This document shows positions 1 to 11,591 of a stretch of 64,000 bases of DNA, one piece after another. The notes below the pieces were generated by a model, which did not search any database, was not told the DNA's origin, and saw nothing but the letters and a program-made list of their open reading frames with translations. Position 1 is the stretch's first letter, and the number at the start of each line of letters is the position of its first letter. The stretch comes from Galeopsis tetrahit (taxonomy: Eukaryota; Streptophyta; Magnoliopsida; Lamiales; Lamiaceae): assembly GCA_963675135.1 (NCBI GenBank), contig OY776121.1:67658265-67722264 (forward strand), read 5' to 3'. A program made the position numbers and the translations under genes.

Positions 1-520
1 AAGGACTGTTAGTGTGAAACACAGTCTTAACTCAGAGAGATTGAGCACTAGGACTCAAGTTATCCTAGGGATCAAGACACTAAGAGAGTGTTGTTGATCA
101 GTGCACCTTGGCACTATAAAACAAGTTAATTCCATTGAGAAGGAATTATCCTGTTCAATCAGGGAAAGTGGATGTAGGAGCTTGAGTCTCTGAACCACTA
201 TAAACTTGTGTGCCATTTACTTACTGCACTCTTTATTGCACTTGTATTCAATCCTTTTTAAAGAGCAAAACTCAGTAAGCTAAGAAAACAAGTTTTGGAC
301 AAAGTCCCTGATAACTGTGTTTTTCAGAAATCAACTTGGAGTATTTCTTTGAGTAAAGGCCAACCACATTCCGCACTTAGCAACTCTTTTAGATATTTAG
401 CCAACTGATCACTTAATAGTAATCAGTAGGACAAGTATCTATCAAAGTTCACACTCAGGCCAGTTGTGAGACAACTTACCTGATAAGACCAGTTTATCAA
501 AAAGAAAAGAATTTGCATAC
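1..520. repeat. probable fragment of an LTR-type repeat
   Basis: No coding potential is seen. The style of the sequence (short phrases on a two-fold theme, a stretch resembling an LTR leader around 170-260) resembles the 3' half of a long copia-type LTR, but no second copy, primer-binding site or target duplication is in the window. A run of 16-17 C follows near 533-548. The assignment is by texture only and is weak. Confidence 0.25.
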
Positions 521-587
521 ACAAGTGCATTCCCCCCCCCCCCCCCCATACACTTGTGTTATACTCCACCAAGGACCAACAGGCCTA

Positions 588-640
588 GATAGTGGTGCTC
601 TAACCATTTGAGCTATCCCACTTTATCAATCAAAATTTTC
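588..640 (-). repeat. tRNA-related SINE-like head
   Basis: Read on the minus strand, this stretch starts with a sequence like GGGATAGCTCAAATGGTTAG followed by AGCACC. That is the layout of a tRNA 5' half with a pol III A box. A near-identical head recurs at 54324-54350 on the plus strand, which supports a dispersed tRNA-derived repeat rather than a tRNA gene. No complete cloverleaf or clear B box is visible. Confidence 0.35.
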
Positions 641-790
641 TGCTATTATTCTTAATTTGTTGTCATTCAAAAATATACACGGTGTCCTACATGAGGCATG
701 CGAGTTTCTATCACATGTATGATGTATATTATTATATGACTTATGAATTTATGATTCTACCTAGATTATATTTTGATGCAAAATAAAATA

Positions 791-1096
791 TATTCCCTCC
801 GTTGGTGATATTTGTATAATTTTGTTTTCGGTATGTCCCAAGATTATGTACACTTCAGATATAGAAATAACATACAAAATTAATACCTTAACAACATCAT
901 TTTAATTTTAAAAAATTGTCACTCCTATTTTACCTACATTTTATTTTACACCTCACCAAATTATCTTTACACTTCACTAAATCTCTCAAAATACCCCTCA
1001 TTTATTTGACCATACACATCATTAAAATAACTTTTCTTAATTTGTGCATGTGTCACATGACTGGCATCACATGTGAAGATAATCTTGAAACGAAGT
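791..1096. mobile_element. degraded Stowaway-like MITE
   Basis: The left edge reads ATTCCCTCCG and the right edge is a diverged inverted match (CGAAGTGAGTA). This is the CTCCCTCCGT terminus typical of plant Stowaway-like MITEs, of which better copies occur at 2454, 15728, 25186 and 50394. It has no coding content. Confidence 0.35.
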
Positions 1097-1099
1097 GAG

Positions 1100-2450
1100 T
1101 AATTGCTAAAATGGAGCTATGTTTCATACATTAAATAATTGTCTCACCCAAGACTCTTTCATCACTAGGTAATATATACTCTTTCAATCCATTTTTATAA
1201 TTCACATTTATTTAAGTTGAACATAATTATTTTTTAAATGATTGTTTATGTAAAATCTAGGAATTTGAAGGGGAAATAAAGTATTGAGTAAATAGTGGAG
1301 TAGTATTTTATTTTAGGAAATGAGAATTAAATTTTTTTTACAAAGGGAATGTTTAAGAGTAACGATGACAAAGTATATAGTTCCTTTGTCCATCAATTCT
1401 ATTTTGCTTTTTTTATTAGTTCATCCATAAAATTTATTCTCATATTTTTTTTATAAAAAATATCATTTTATTTTTATCTTCTAACCATTATTTAGTTATT
1501 TAAAATGTCATTAACTTTATTTATATATAATTATTTTATTTACAATAGACTCCATAATACTCTACCATATGAATAATTTAATTTTAAACTTATCTAGAAG
1601 TATAGGAATAGAATTTGGGGATAATTTGTCAACTCAATCTCCTGTTTTATTTGAAGAAATATATTTATTGTATAAATAAAAATGCTAATGCTTTTACTTA
1701 AACTTTTGTCCCAAATTGCATTATTGAGATGCAAAAGGCATGGATTTGATGTATCTATGGGAGCCACTATAAAGTATTGGAATTTTTTCCTTTCTTTTTT
1801 TGATAAAAAAGGTAAATAATTAACAAAGTATTGGAATATTGTTCATGTAGATGAATGTTGTCGTGCGATGGGTATCAATATCATCCGTGTCATTTTCTTG
1901 TTTGGTTTCACTCCCACTACCTCATAATTTTCTCTTTTTTAGCTAACAACTATTTAACAACTAAAATAATACTTTAAAACATTTAATAAATAATTAATTA
2001 ATACTAGCAAACCATTTTATTTTTATTTTACGAAACAACTAGTTCATTAAAAGTGTGTTAATTGAAGGTGTGCTTACTTTTTTATTTGTCTATCCATCAA
2101 AAGTGTATAAAAATAATCATTTTATTTATACTTCATAAAAATTCTTTTATGAAAAACAATCATTTTATTTTTATTTCACAACAACTTTACAATGTTCCTA
2201 CTTTATCTATTTTTTTAAAATTTATATCATTAAAACATACAGAAAATGCAAATTAATTCACACAAAATTTTGTCAAAAAAAGTTGTGACCAAATTTATTC
2301 TTACATATATTACTGAAATTTATTCTTACATATTACTGGTCTTATTTTTACTTATTTATCATCCTTTGGTTGGTCTTTATATTTTTATTTTAAAACTATT
2401 TTAAGCATTTTACACATAAATTATACTCCTATTATTGTGTCTTATATCAC
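1100..2450. other. AT-rich intergenic DNA
   Basis: Very AT-rich DNA with no open frame of gene character. Around 1170-1380 and 1378-1620 there are weak MITE-like edges, too degraded to delimit. Confidence 0.6.
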
Positions 2451-2453
2451 TTA

Positions 2454-2630
2454 CTCCTTCCGTTTTGTTATGAATTTTTCACTTATTTATTTTATATTTC
2501 GATCATGTCTTTCAATTAAATTTATTGTATTTTTTTCTATCTTTTCTCACTTTTGTTTCTCTTTTTTTTTTTTACCCTCTTTACCTTTCATTTTTTCAAT
2601 ATATCTTTATCTTCGATGGAACGGACGGAG
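2454..2630. mobile_element. Stowaway-like MITE, 177 bp
   Basis: The left end CTCCTTCCGTTTTGTTATGA and the right end GGAACGGACGGAG are imperfect inverted repeats. The element is flanked by TA at 2452-2453 and 2631-2632, the dinucleotide target of Tc1/mariner-type MITEs. It is non-coding. Confidence 0.65.
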
Positions 2631-2986
2631 TATATGTAAATATATAGTATCTTTTCAGGAACAATTATAATGGAAAATGGAATTTGTACATGGTGTTAGT
2701 AGCAAAGGAAACATGTGATCCACGAAATAATAATATTATAATAAAAAATAAATTTTATGATAAAGTGCACATACGGAAAGTTGTGGAAAAATGATTCGAC
2801 GGTAACGCTAATAAAAGATGTTCATTTAAATTTCATGTCGAAACCGTTCGGCGGGGGGGGGGGGGTTGGATTGTATCATTCGATTCATTCACATTTAATT
2901 TGGATGTTGATGAAAGATTGAAAAATATGAATGTGGATAATTCATGAATAATAATTGTATTTGGATATAGATTAAGAAAATAGGTA

Positions 2987-3031
2987 GGGCTACTGTGTAC
3001 TCAAGTACACGGTGTACTTGAGTCCAGCTAT
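2987..3031. repeat. palindromic terminal motif shared with the 37340 element
   Basis: GGTAGGG followed by a self-complementary stretch (ACTCAAGTACACGGTGTACT) matches the left end of the repeat element at 37340 almost base for base. The copia element inserted five bases downstream, so the rest of this copy may lie beyond position 10034. Related repeat text (agtgcaag/agtacaag units) does occur near 11250-11400. Confidence 0.45.
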
Positions 3032-3507
3032 ATAGGTGTGAGGTTTATCTCAAATCTCCAAGACCAGACGGGTTCGATTCGTCTGGTAAGGATCAGGTAG
3101 ATTCTAGTCTACTACTGTACTCGTCTGTTGGGCAGATCAGTCGAGGTACTTAGTCGATAGAAGTCTTCTGAAGGACTCAGCTGTTGAGCGTATCAGCTGG
3201 TGGAGTCAGAAGTTAACTCAGATCAGATCAGATGATGTGGAGGAGTCCAATCAGATGAGATGGGGTTGCGTAAGAATCAGACGAGTTGGGAAGACCAGAC
3301 AAGTTGGACCAGATCAGTCGAGTTCTGTTAGCATGGTTAATTTTTTGGCTAAGTGTTGACTCGTCTTGTTTGCAAGATCAAGTGAAGGGCAAGGAAGTCA
3401 TTTCAGATTGGGTCACGCAAAAGGTGTGAGTTTGTTACATGGTTGTAACAGAATCCACGTGGCAATCTTCACGCTTTCCGCACACGCTGCAATCACCATT
3501 GGCAACC

Positions 3508-3515
3508 TATAAATA
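3508..3515 (+). promoter_or_regulatory. TATA box of the copia LTR
   Basis: TATAAATA inside CCTATAAATACCCC; the same box is at 9708-9715 in the right LTR. Its mid-LTR position fits a retrotransposon pol II promoter. The TRIM inserted about 65 bp downstream, so transcription from the left LTR would have to cross it. Confidence 0.6.
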
Positions 3516-3579
3516 CCCCATTGCTTGTAATTGTAATTTTTTACGCGTACGAGCATTCGTTTTGAGAGTTGAGAGTTCA

Positions 3580-4797
3580 TGATGGAGAATGAAGCTGCAA
3601 ACGAAGAGTTCTTTCTAATTTTCTGCAATCTATTTAATTAAGTCAAGATTAGTTTCAAGAACATTTATTTTATTGTCATTAAGAATTTTGACTATTCTAT
3701 TGTAAAATCCTATAAAAAGAGGATGTATAATGCATTTTCAAACATTGAGAAATTATATGAAAATTCTTAAGGTTTTATCCTTAATCGTTGTTGTGTTTAT
3801 TCCGGATATTTCGTTATCGAAATCAACGGTTCTCACTTCATTTTATCCTTAATTGATATTGTGTTTTTCCGGATATTTCTTTAAGAAATCAACGGAGACC
3901 TTCACATTCAATTGAGACGCTTCCCTGCATCAGTTGGTAATCAGAGATCAGGTACGATTCTTGATGATGGTTCCAATTTTTTATGAATATTTTGAAGAAA
4001 ATTGTGGTTATGATGGACCACCAATTTTCGATGAATATTTTGATGAAAATTGTGGTTATGATGGACCACCAATTTTTGATGAATACTCTGATGACATTTG
4101 TGGTTATGATGTACCACCAATTTTCAATGAGTTTGTCAATATTCTGGTTGAAAATATTGACGTTGGCTATAGTGGCCTCCCAATTTTTGACGAGGAGAAT
4201 GCAAATATTTTTATAGTTGAGGATGTTAATCCCAATCCCATTGACTTAAACATGGAGGATGAGAAAAATTATTTTGTGTGTTTTACTAATGTTGATGGAA
4301 ATCACACCATTTTGATGATGGAGTATCTTGTTATTATTTTGTGGTCAAAAGAATACAAAGACGTTCCAGCTTATCTTCGTACAATTACAATGAGAATGAA
4401 GCTAGTAGCGATTCGAGGTCGAATCGTTTTCAACCGGGTGAGAATGATGGAGAATGAAGCTGCAAACGAAGAGTTCTTTCTAATTTTCTGCAATCTATTT
4501 AATTAAGTCAAGATTAGTTTCAAGAACATTTATTTTATTGTCATTAAGAATTTTGACTATTCTATTGTAAAATCCTATAAAAAGAGGATGTATAATGCAT
4601 TTTCAAACATTGAGAAATTATATGAAAATTCTTAAGGTTTTATCCTTAATCGTTGTTGTGTTTATTCCGGATATTTCGTTATCGAAATCAACGGTTCTCA
4701 CTTCATTTTATCCTTAATTGATATTGTGTTTTTCCGGATATTTCTTTAAGAAATCAACGGAGACCTTCACATTCAATTGAGACGCTTCCCTGCATCA
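3580..4797 (+). mobile_element. TRIM-like non-autonomous LTR element nested in the copia LTR
   Basis: Two 353-bp direct repeats (3580-3932 and 4445-4797) start TGATGG and end GCATCA. By eye they are identical. They flank a 512-bp interior, and the target duplication GTTCA is at 3575-3579 and 4798-4802. A primer-binding site like that for initiator tRNA-Met (TGGTAATCAGAGATCAGG, 3935-3952) follows the left repeat, and a TATA box (TATAAAAA) lies at 3711-3718. No reverse transcriptase or integrase is encoded, so mobility must have depended on another element. Identical LTRs mean a recent insertion, clearly later than the copia host. Confidence 0.92.
3934..4506 (+). CDS. acidic repeat reading frame inside the TRIM
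   Basis: A 190-codon frame fills the interior and runs into the right LTR. Residues about 14-65 hold three tandem copies of a roughly 17-residue acidic unit with the core CGYDGPPIFDEY; a looser fourth copy follows. The tail after about residue 160 is LTR-encoded. The composition resembles the acidic linker of plant retroelement polyproteins, so it may be a leftover of the parent element, but no enzyme motif is present. The start could instead be 3967. Whether it is translated is unknown. Confidence 0.3.
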   Translation: MVIRDQVRFLMMVPIFYEYFEENCGYDGPPIFDEYFDENCGYDGPPIFDEYSDDICGYDVPPIFNEFVNILVENIDVGYSGLPIFDEENANIFIVEDVNPNPIDLNMEDEKNYFVCFTNVDGNHTILMMEYLVIILWSKEYKDVPAYLRTITMRMKLVAIRGRIVFNRVRMMENEAANEEFFLIFCNLFN

Positions 4798-5133
4798 GTT
4801 CACGAGTGAAATGAGGATAAATTCCTTTACCGAGTGATGAGTGTGTAAACATCTCTTGAACTAATCAAATTGAAGTCGTGTGTCCAGTGGATGTAGATCA
4901 CATTGATCGAACCACTTAAATCGTTCTTGTGCTCTATTTTTCTGTTTTCGTTTATATTTGTGAATTGCCATGCTTTCGTTGGATTGAATATTGGCCGATT
5001 ATTTTGCTTGTGATTGGAGACGTCTAATCGAAGTTGAATTATCATTGACAATCGTAACAATTGGCGCCGTCTGTGGGAAACTTGGAATCAAGGAGGATCG
5101 ATCGTCAGCCATTAATCAACTGCTAGTTCGAAG

Positions 5134-8100
5134 ATGGAGAAATCGACCAAGTATAATATTGAGAAGTTCTCAGGCACAGGTGACTTTGGGCTGTGGAGAG
5201 TCAAAATGCAGGCTCTCCTGGAACAGCAAGGCTTGTTCGACGTGCTCGAAGAGTCTACAGCCCCAGCTGAGGAATCTGCCTCCGTTGCTGCTGAAAGGAG
5301 CAAGATGCTCAGGAAAGCTCGAAGCACTATTCTTCTCTGCCTTGGTGATAAGGTTCTGAGAGAGGTGGCTAAAGAGAAATCCGCGAAAGAGGTCTGTGAC
5401 AAGCTGGGTAAACTCGACATGGTTAAAACCTTAGCTAACCGTCTCTATTCGAAACAGAAGCTGTATGCCTTCAGAATGGTGGATGACAAACCCATTCCGG
5501 ATCAGCTTGATGAGTTCAATAGAATTCTTGATGATCTAGAGAATTTAGATGTCAAGTTAGAGGAAGAGGATAAGGCTCTGATTCTATTGAGTGCTCTCCC
5601 TAAGTCCTTTGAAATCTTAAAGGACACCATCCTGTATGGTAGGAAGGAAAGTATTACATTGGAGGATGTAATGCTGGCTGTCAAGTCCAAGTTGCTGCAC
5701 AACAAAACGTCTCAAGTAGACAAGGTCAGTAGCGGAGAAGGATTGGCAATCAGAGGTAGCCAGAAGCGATCTGGTGCCAAGAAGGGGTCTAGTCAACCCA
5801 AAGGAGCTGATAAGGGAAAATCAACCGTGTCCAATCAAGGTGATGCAGTGTGCTACCATTGCAACAAACCTGGGCACTATAAGAATGCTTGTCACAAATA
5901 CAAGCAGTTCTTGAGGAAATCTGGTGCCAAGACCTCTAATGACAAGAATCAAGCTAATCAGACTCAAGTTGATAAGGAGCAAGAAGGCTATGAGTCTGCT
6001 CAAGCGCTAACCATCACATCCTCTACAGAACAGCAAACATGGATCCTTGATTCAGGGTGTTCTTTCCATATGACTCCAAGACGAGATTGGTTTCATGACT
6101 TCAAGCAACATAAGGGCGGTTTTGTTTTGCTTGGGAATGATCACACTTGCAAAGTTGTTGGAGAAGGTAGTGTTCACCTGAAGATGTTCGATGGGGTAGT
6201 AAGAATACTCAAGAGTATTAGGTACGTACCTGAACTCAAGAGGAATTTGATATCACTTGGGATGCTGGATTCTATGGGCTATAAATTCCAGTCGGTTGAT
6301 GGAGAGCTCAGTGTGTCAAAAGGGGAGCTGACTGTCCTGAAAGGCGAGAGAAGGAGTGATCTCTACTTTCTTAAGGGAGAAACAGTAGCTGGTAGATCAG
6401 ATGTAGCGGAGGTGCAAGACAACTCGATATTGTGGCACAGACGACTAGCTCACATAGGTGAGAAAGGCCTAGTAGAGTTGTCGAAACAAGGTCTGCTTGG
6501 CAAATATAAGATCATTAAACTAGACTTGTGTGAGTCTTGTATTCTTGGTAAGTCCAAGAGACTTAAGTTTGGTAAGGGTGTTCACTCTACCAATGGGATC
6601 ATGGACTATGTCCATTCTGATCTATGGGGGCCAGCGAGGAATCAAACGAGGTCTGGTGGAAAATACTTCTTGTCTATCATAGAGGACTAATCAAGAAAAG
6701 TGTGGGTGTCTATTCTGAAATCGAAGTCAGAAGCATTTGAGAAATTCGAGGAATGGCTCATTGAATGTGAAAATGTCACAAGCAAGACTCTCAAACATTT
6801 GAGAACTGATAATGGTCTGTAGTACCTATCAGACGAGTTCAATGCGTTCTGCAAATCGAAAGGAATAGTAAGGCATAGGACTGTGCCAGGGACCCCTCAG
6901 AAAAACGGAGTAGCTGAGAGGATGAACCAGACACTACTTGAAAGAGTCAGGTGTATGTTGAACAACTCTTGTCTGCCAAAGGCGTTTTGGGGAGAGGCTG
7001 TGTCTACTGCAGCCTATTTGATAAACAGAAGCCCTTCCTCTATTGTGCAATACAAAACCCCAGAGGAGTTATGGTCTGGACATGCAGCTGATTACAGTTA
7101 TTTGAAGGTATTTGGATGTGCAGCTTATGCCCATGTCAAGCAAGATAAGCTTGAGCCTCGAGCATTGCGATGCGTGTTTGTTGGGTATCCTTCAGGCGTG
7201 AAAGGATACAGGTTATGGTGCCTCGAAGCTGGGATGCAGAAATGTATAATCAGTAGAGATGTTACTTTTGATGAGAGACGGATGCCTCTATCAGAACAGA
7301 CTAGTACGAGTACTAGTGCAGCTGATAACCAACCAGACGAGACACAAGTCGAGGTGGAGCAAGTTGACACCACAAGATCAGTTGAAGAACATATTGATCC
7401 AGATGAGGAGGGCGATCCTCATAGTGAGAATGATCTTCAACATTATCAGTTGGCACGGGACAGAACCAGACGAGAAGTCCACCCACCTCAGAGGTATGGA
7501 CAAGCTGACATTGTCTCATTTGCATTATGTGCAGCTCTTGAGGTGGAGTCTCTGGAGCCGAAGTCTTATTCAGAAGCCATCAGCTGCCACGACAAGGAGA
7601 AGTGGATAGTTGCTATGGAGGAGGAGCTGCTTTCTCTGAACAAGAACCAGACTTGGGAAATTGTTCAAAGGCCCAAGAACAAGAAGTTGGTTAGGTGTAA
7701 GTGGATCTATAAAAAGAAGGTGGAGGCTCAGAGGGGTGGCAAGCTTAGATACAAGGCGAGACTTGTAGCTAAGGGTTTTACACAGAAGGAAAGTATCGAT
7801 TTCAATGAAATCTTCTCACCTGTTGTGAAGCATTGTAGCATCAGAATCTTGTTAGCTATGGTTGCCCAATATGAATTGGAGCTACATCCGATGGATGTGA
7901 CCACAACTTTCTTACATGGATCTCTAGACGAGAGGATCTATATGAACCTACCAGAAGGGTTGGACATAGAAGAAGGGGAAGACAAGGTCTATCTATTGAA
8001 AAAGTCCCTCTATGGCCTCAAACAAAGCCCTCGACAATGGTACTTGAGATTTGATGAGTACATTTGATCAGCTGATTTTACAAGGAGCTTGTACGACAGC

Positions 8101-9111
8101 TGTGTCTACTTCAGACGGGTTGGGACTGGTGTTACCTATCTTCTGTTGTATGTTGATGACATGTTAATATCAGGCGAGTCTATTGACAGTGTTAATCAAG
8201 TTAAGGAGATCCTCAAACAGGAGTTTGAGATGAAAGATCTTGGTGACGCAAAAGTGATTCTTGGGATGGAGATCAGTAGACTAGACGGGTCTATTCTGCT
8301 GAGTCAGCCTACTTATCTTCAGAAGGTGTTAGAGAGGTTCAGAATGCATAAGGCTAAAACTGTCTCTACTCCTATTGGCCAACATCATCGTTTGTCCAAT
8401 CAGATGAGTCCCAGGAACAGCCAAGACAGAACTCAGATGAGCAAGATACCTTATGCCAGTGTTGTAGGGAGTTTGATGTATGCTATGGTGTGTTGTAGAC
8501 CAGACTTGACTCGTGCTATGAGTGTGATCAGCAGATATATGAGTGATCCAGGCTTAAGCCATTGGGAAACGGTTAAGTGGGTTATGAGATATGTTCTGGG
8601 ATCAGCACAGAAGGGTCTGAAATTTCAAAAGATGCCAAGTGAGGGGGATGCACTTGTGGGATACGTGGATGCAGATTACGCAGCCATTGTTGACACTCGA
8701 AAGTCCTTAACAGGATATGTGTTCACTCTATTTGGTACGACTGTGTCTTGGAGGTCTATACATCAATCCGTAGTTGCATTGTCTACTACTGAAGCGGAGT
8801 ACGTGGCCTTGACTGAAGCAGTTAAGGAAAGCATGTGGCTGAAAGGGATTCTTAAGGAATTTGGTTTATCTCAGAACAGTGTGACTGTTTTCTGTGATAA
8901 TCAAAGCGCAATTCATCTCGCAAAGCATCAGGGGTATCATGAACGAACCAAACACATTGATGTGAAACTATACTTTGTGAGAGACATTGTGGAGAAGGGG
9001 ACCGTCCAGGTGGTTAAGATAGCTACTGAGGAAAACCCTGCTGATGCATTTACTAAGGCATTACCAAAAGAGAAGTTTGGTTTATGTCTTAGGTCAGTTG
9101 GTTTGCATTAG
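5134..9111 (+). pseudogene. copia gag-pol polyprotein with three in-frame stops
   Basis: One frame of 1,326 codons, the normal copia length. The order is gag (from about residue 1), zinc knuckle CYHCNKPGHYKNAC near 5848-5889, protease motif LDSGCSFHM near 6049, integrase HHCC and catalytic segments (HSDLWGP, RTDNG, VAERMNQT), reverse transcriptase with YVDD near 8150, and RNase H (ALSTTEAEY near 8776). Stops interrupt it at 6688-6690 (TAA), 6820-6822 (TAG) and 8065-8067 (TGA). The first two fall in integrase and the third in reverse transcriptase, with no frameshift. The usual acidic-lysine-rich RT stretch before LHG reads DVTTTFLHG, an atypical substitution. Gag and protease alone remain an open frame of 518 codons. 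This is a recently dead copy. Confidence 0.95.
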
Positions 9112-9234
9112 TGACCTCTGCGGAGAAGGCTACTGGTCTGGTGGCGGCAGATCAGTAGTGGAGTCTGTCCTTTGAGAAGGATAGATCAGTGTTGTTTAGT
9201 TCAAGGTGGAGATTTTGAGCTAAAGGTGAAGAAT

Positions 9235-10029
9235 TGTGAGGTTTATCTCAAATCTCCAAGACCAGACGGGTTCGACTCGTCTGGTAAGGATCAGGTAGAT
9301 TCTAGTCTACTACTGTACTCGTCTGTTGGGCAGATTAGTCGAGGTACTTAGTCGATAGAAGTCTTCTGAAGGACTCAGCTGTTGGGCGTATCAGCTGGTG
9401 GAGTCAGGCAAGTTAACTCAGACCAGATCAGATGATGTGGAGGAGTCCAATCAAATGAGATGGGGTTGCGTAAGAATCAGACGAGTTGGGAAGACCAGAC
9501 AGGTTGGACCAGATCAGTCGAGTTCTGTTAGCAGGGTTAATTTTTTGGCTAAGTGTTGACTCGTCTTGTTTGCAAGATCAAGTGAAGGGCAAGGAAGTCA
9601 TTTCAGATTGGGTCACGCAGAAGGTGTGAGTTTGTTACATGGTTGTAACATAATCCACGTGGCAATCTTCACGCTTTCCGCACACGCTGCAATCACCATT
9701 GGCAACCTATAAATACCCCATTGCTTGTAATTGTAATTTTTGACGCGTACGAGCATTCGTTTTGAGAGTTCACGAGTGAAGTGAGGATAAATTCCCTTTC
9801 CGAGTGATGAGCGTGTAAACATCTCTTGAACTAATCAAATTGAAGTCGTGTGTCCAGTGGATGTAGATCACATTGATCGAACCACTTAAATCGTTCTTGT
9901 GCTCTGTTTTTCTGTTTTCGTTTATATTTGTGAATTGCCATGCTTTCGTTGGATTGAATATTGGCCGATTATTTTGCTTGTGATTGGAGACGTCTAATCG
10001 AAGTTGAATTATCATTGACAATCGTAACA
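9235..10029 (+). repeat. 3' LTR of the copia element, 795 bp
   Basis: Uninterrupted LTR beginning TGTGAGG and ending TAACA, followed by the target duplication ATAGG. It differs from the left LTR by scattered substitutions and short indels, so this insertion is older than the TRIM nested in the left LTR. Confidence 0.95.
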
Positions 10030-10065
10030 ATAGGAAATATATTGTATATATAGGATAAATAACAT

Positions 10066-10889
10066 GGAATTTTTTTATTTTAGTCTATCAGTTTGAAACA
10101 TTCCAAAATAAATCCTTTAAGTTTCAACTTTACAAAATAAGTCATTTACCTTTCAATTTAATCCTTTTTTACATCAATTTTAATCCTTTATGTTTTGAAG
10201 GAATTATAATTGGCGTGCCACATGTATTAAAAGATGCCACATCACTATCTCTCTTTTATATATATTTAAAAAATAGAGCAAATAACACCCAAAAATACTA
10301 TACACACACCCCATAATTTTAAATAAAAAAATAAATGTATATAAAATGACTAAGTAACCCTTACATAAATAAAGAGTAAAATAATTTTAAAAAATAACTT
10401 GAAAAAATATAAAAATATGTGAAACAAAATAAATTTCACAAACAAATTCAAAGGGTGTTGCACGTTATGAAAGAAAGGGTGTTGCACGTTATAAAAAATA
10501 ACTTGAAAAAATATAAAAATAAATGTATTATATTTTTTCAAGTTATTTTTTAAAATTATTTTACTCTTTATTTATGTAAGGGTTACTTAGTCATTTTATA
10601 TACATTTATTTTTGTATTTAAAATTATGGAGTGTGTATATAATATTTTTGGGTGTTATTTGCTCTATTTTTTTAATATATATAAAGGAGGGATAGTGATG
10701 TGGCATCTTTTAATACATCATACATGTGACACCAAGTTTGTCAATTATAATTCCTTCAAAACATAAAGGATTAAAATTGATGTTAAAAAGATTAAATTGA
10801 AAAGTAAAGGACTTATTTTGTAAAATTGAAACTTAAATGATTTATTTTGAAATATTTCAAATTTATAGGACTAAAATAAAAAAATTCCC
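10066..10889. mobile_element. foldback inverted-repeat element, Mutator-like family
   Basis: The whole 824 bp is close to one large palindrome with arms of roughly 400 bp around a centre near 10470. The outer sequence (GGAATTTTTTTATTTTAGTC and its inverse) is related to the arms of the 51477-53761 element, which has a 9-bp target duplication. No matching target duplication was found here, so the family call rests on arm similarity. Two short copies of GGGTGTTGCACGTTAT lie at the centre. It is non-coding. Confidence 0.7.
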
Positions 10890-10944
10890 TAGTCTCGTGG
10901 ATGTCCTTGAAATGCCTTACCACACAATCTCTTTTATTTTATTT

Positions 10945-11170
10945 TAGCAACAGTTTTTCTATATTAATAAATTAATAACTAAGTAATAAATAATAAAATT
11001 TGTCTATATTAATAAATTAATAACTAAGTAATAAATAATAAAATTTAAAAAATTAATAATTTTAGCAACAGTTTTTCTATATTAATAAATTAATAATTAA
11101 GTAATAAATAATAAAATCCGTCTATATTAATAAATTAATAACTAAGTAATAAATAATAAAATTTGAAAAA
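10945..11170. repeat. AT-rich tandem repeat, about 45-bp unit, four copies
   Basis: The phrase CTATATTAATAAATTAATAA, followed by (c/t)TAAGTAATAAATAATAAAAT, recurs four times, with the pair also duplicated as a larger block starting TAGCAACAGTTTTT. No coding potential. Confidence 0.75.
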
Positions 11171-11591
11171 TTAATACGGAGTAATAATTTTTTTTCACCA
11201 GTTTTTTTTAAAAAAGAATAATAAAACGTGTAAAATTAATAATAATTTTTTTTTTAAATTAGCACCAGTTTTTTTATATATTATAAAAAAAGTACAAGTA
11301 GTAATAATATCATTAATTACATTTACTAATAATATCATTGATAGTAATAAAAGTACAAGTAAAAAAATAATAAAACGTGTCAAATGTCCAATTTCAAAAC
11401 GTATCATTGATATCATTGTAAAATCAAAAGCAAACATTAAAATTTAAAATAGTTTTGATCGGACGGTCAAGGTCCAATTTCTAGTTGAACCGGATGGACA
11501 GACCGGTCCGTTCGGTTTATAAAACGGTGAGCTTGATTTGTGATTTGTACTGTGAACTTGTGAAGTAAAATTTCCATTACAATTTACAAAC

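Larger units (their letters stand above)
3037..5059 (+). repeat. 5' LTR of the copia element, interrupted
   Basis: This matches 9235-10029 once the 3580-4797 insertion and its 5-bp target duplication are removed. A 7-bp duplication (GAGAGTT twice, 3564-3577) just before the insertion is absent from the right LTR. A TATA box (TATAAATA) lies at 3508-3515. Confidence 0.93.
3037..10029 (+). mobile_element. Ty1/copia LTR retrotransposon, complete but inactivated
   Basis: The element starts TGTGAGG and ends TAACA. It is flanked by the 5-bp target duplication ATAGG at 3032-3036 and 10030-10034. It has two LTRs of about 0.8 kb, of which the left is split by a second retroelement at 3580-4797. A primer-binding-site-like stretch (TTGGCGCCGTCTGTGGG) begins two bases after the left LTR. 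The single gag-pol frame at 5134-9111 has the copia domain order: gag, zinc knuckle, protease, integrase, reverse transcriptase, RNase H. A purine-rich tract (aaaggtgaagaa) precedes the right LTR. Three in-frame stops make it non-autonomous. Lineage within copia was not determined. Confidence 0.97.

Noticed and set aside
3061..3090. GGGTTCGATTCGTCTGG as a tRNA B box
   Set aside because: It belongs to the copia LTR and recurs in the right LTR; no A box at tRNA distance.
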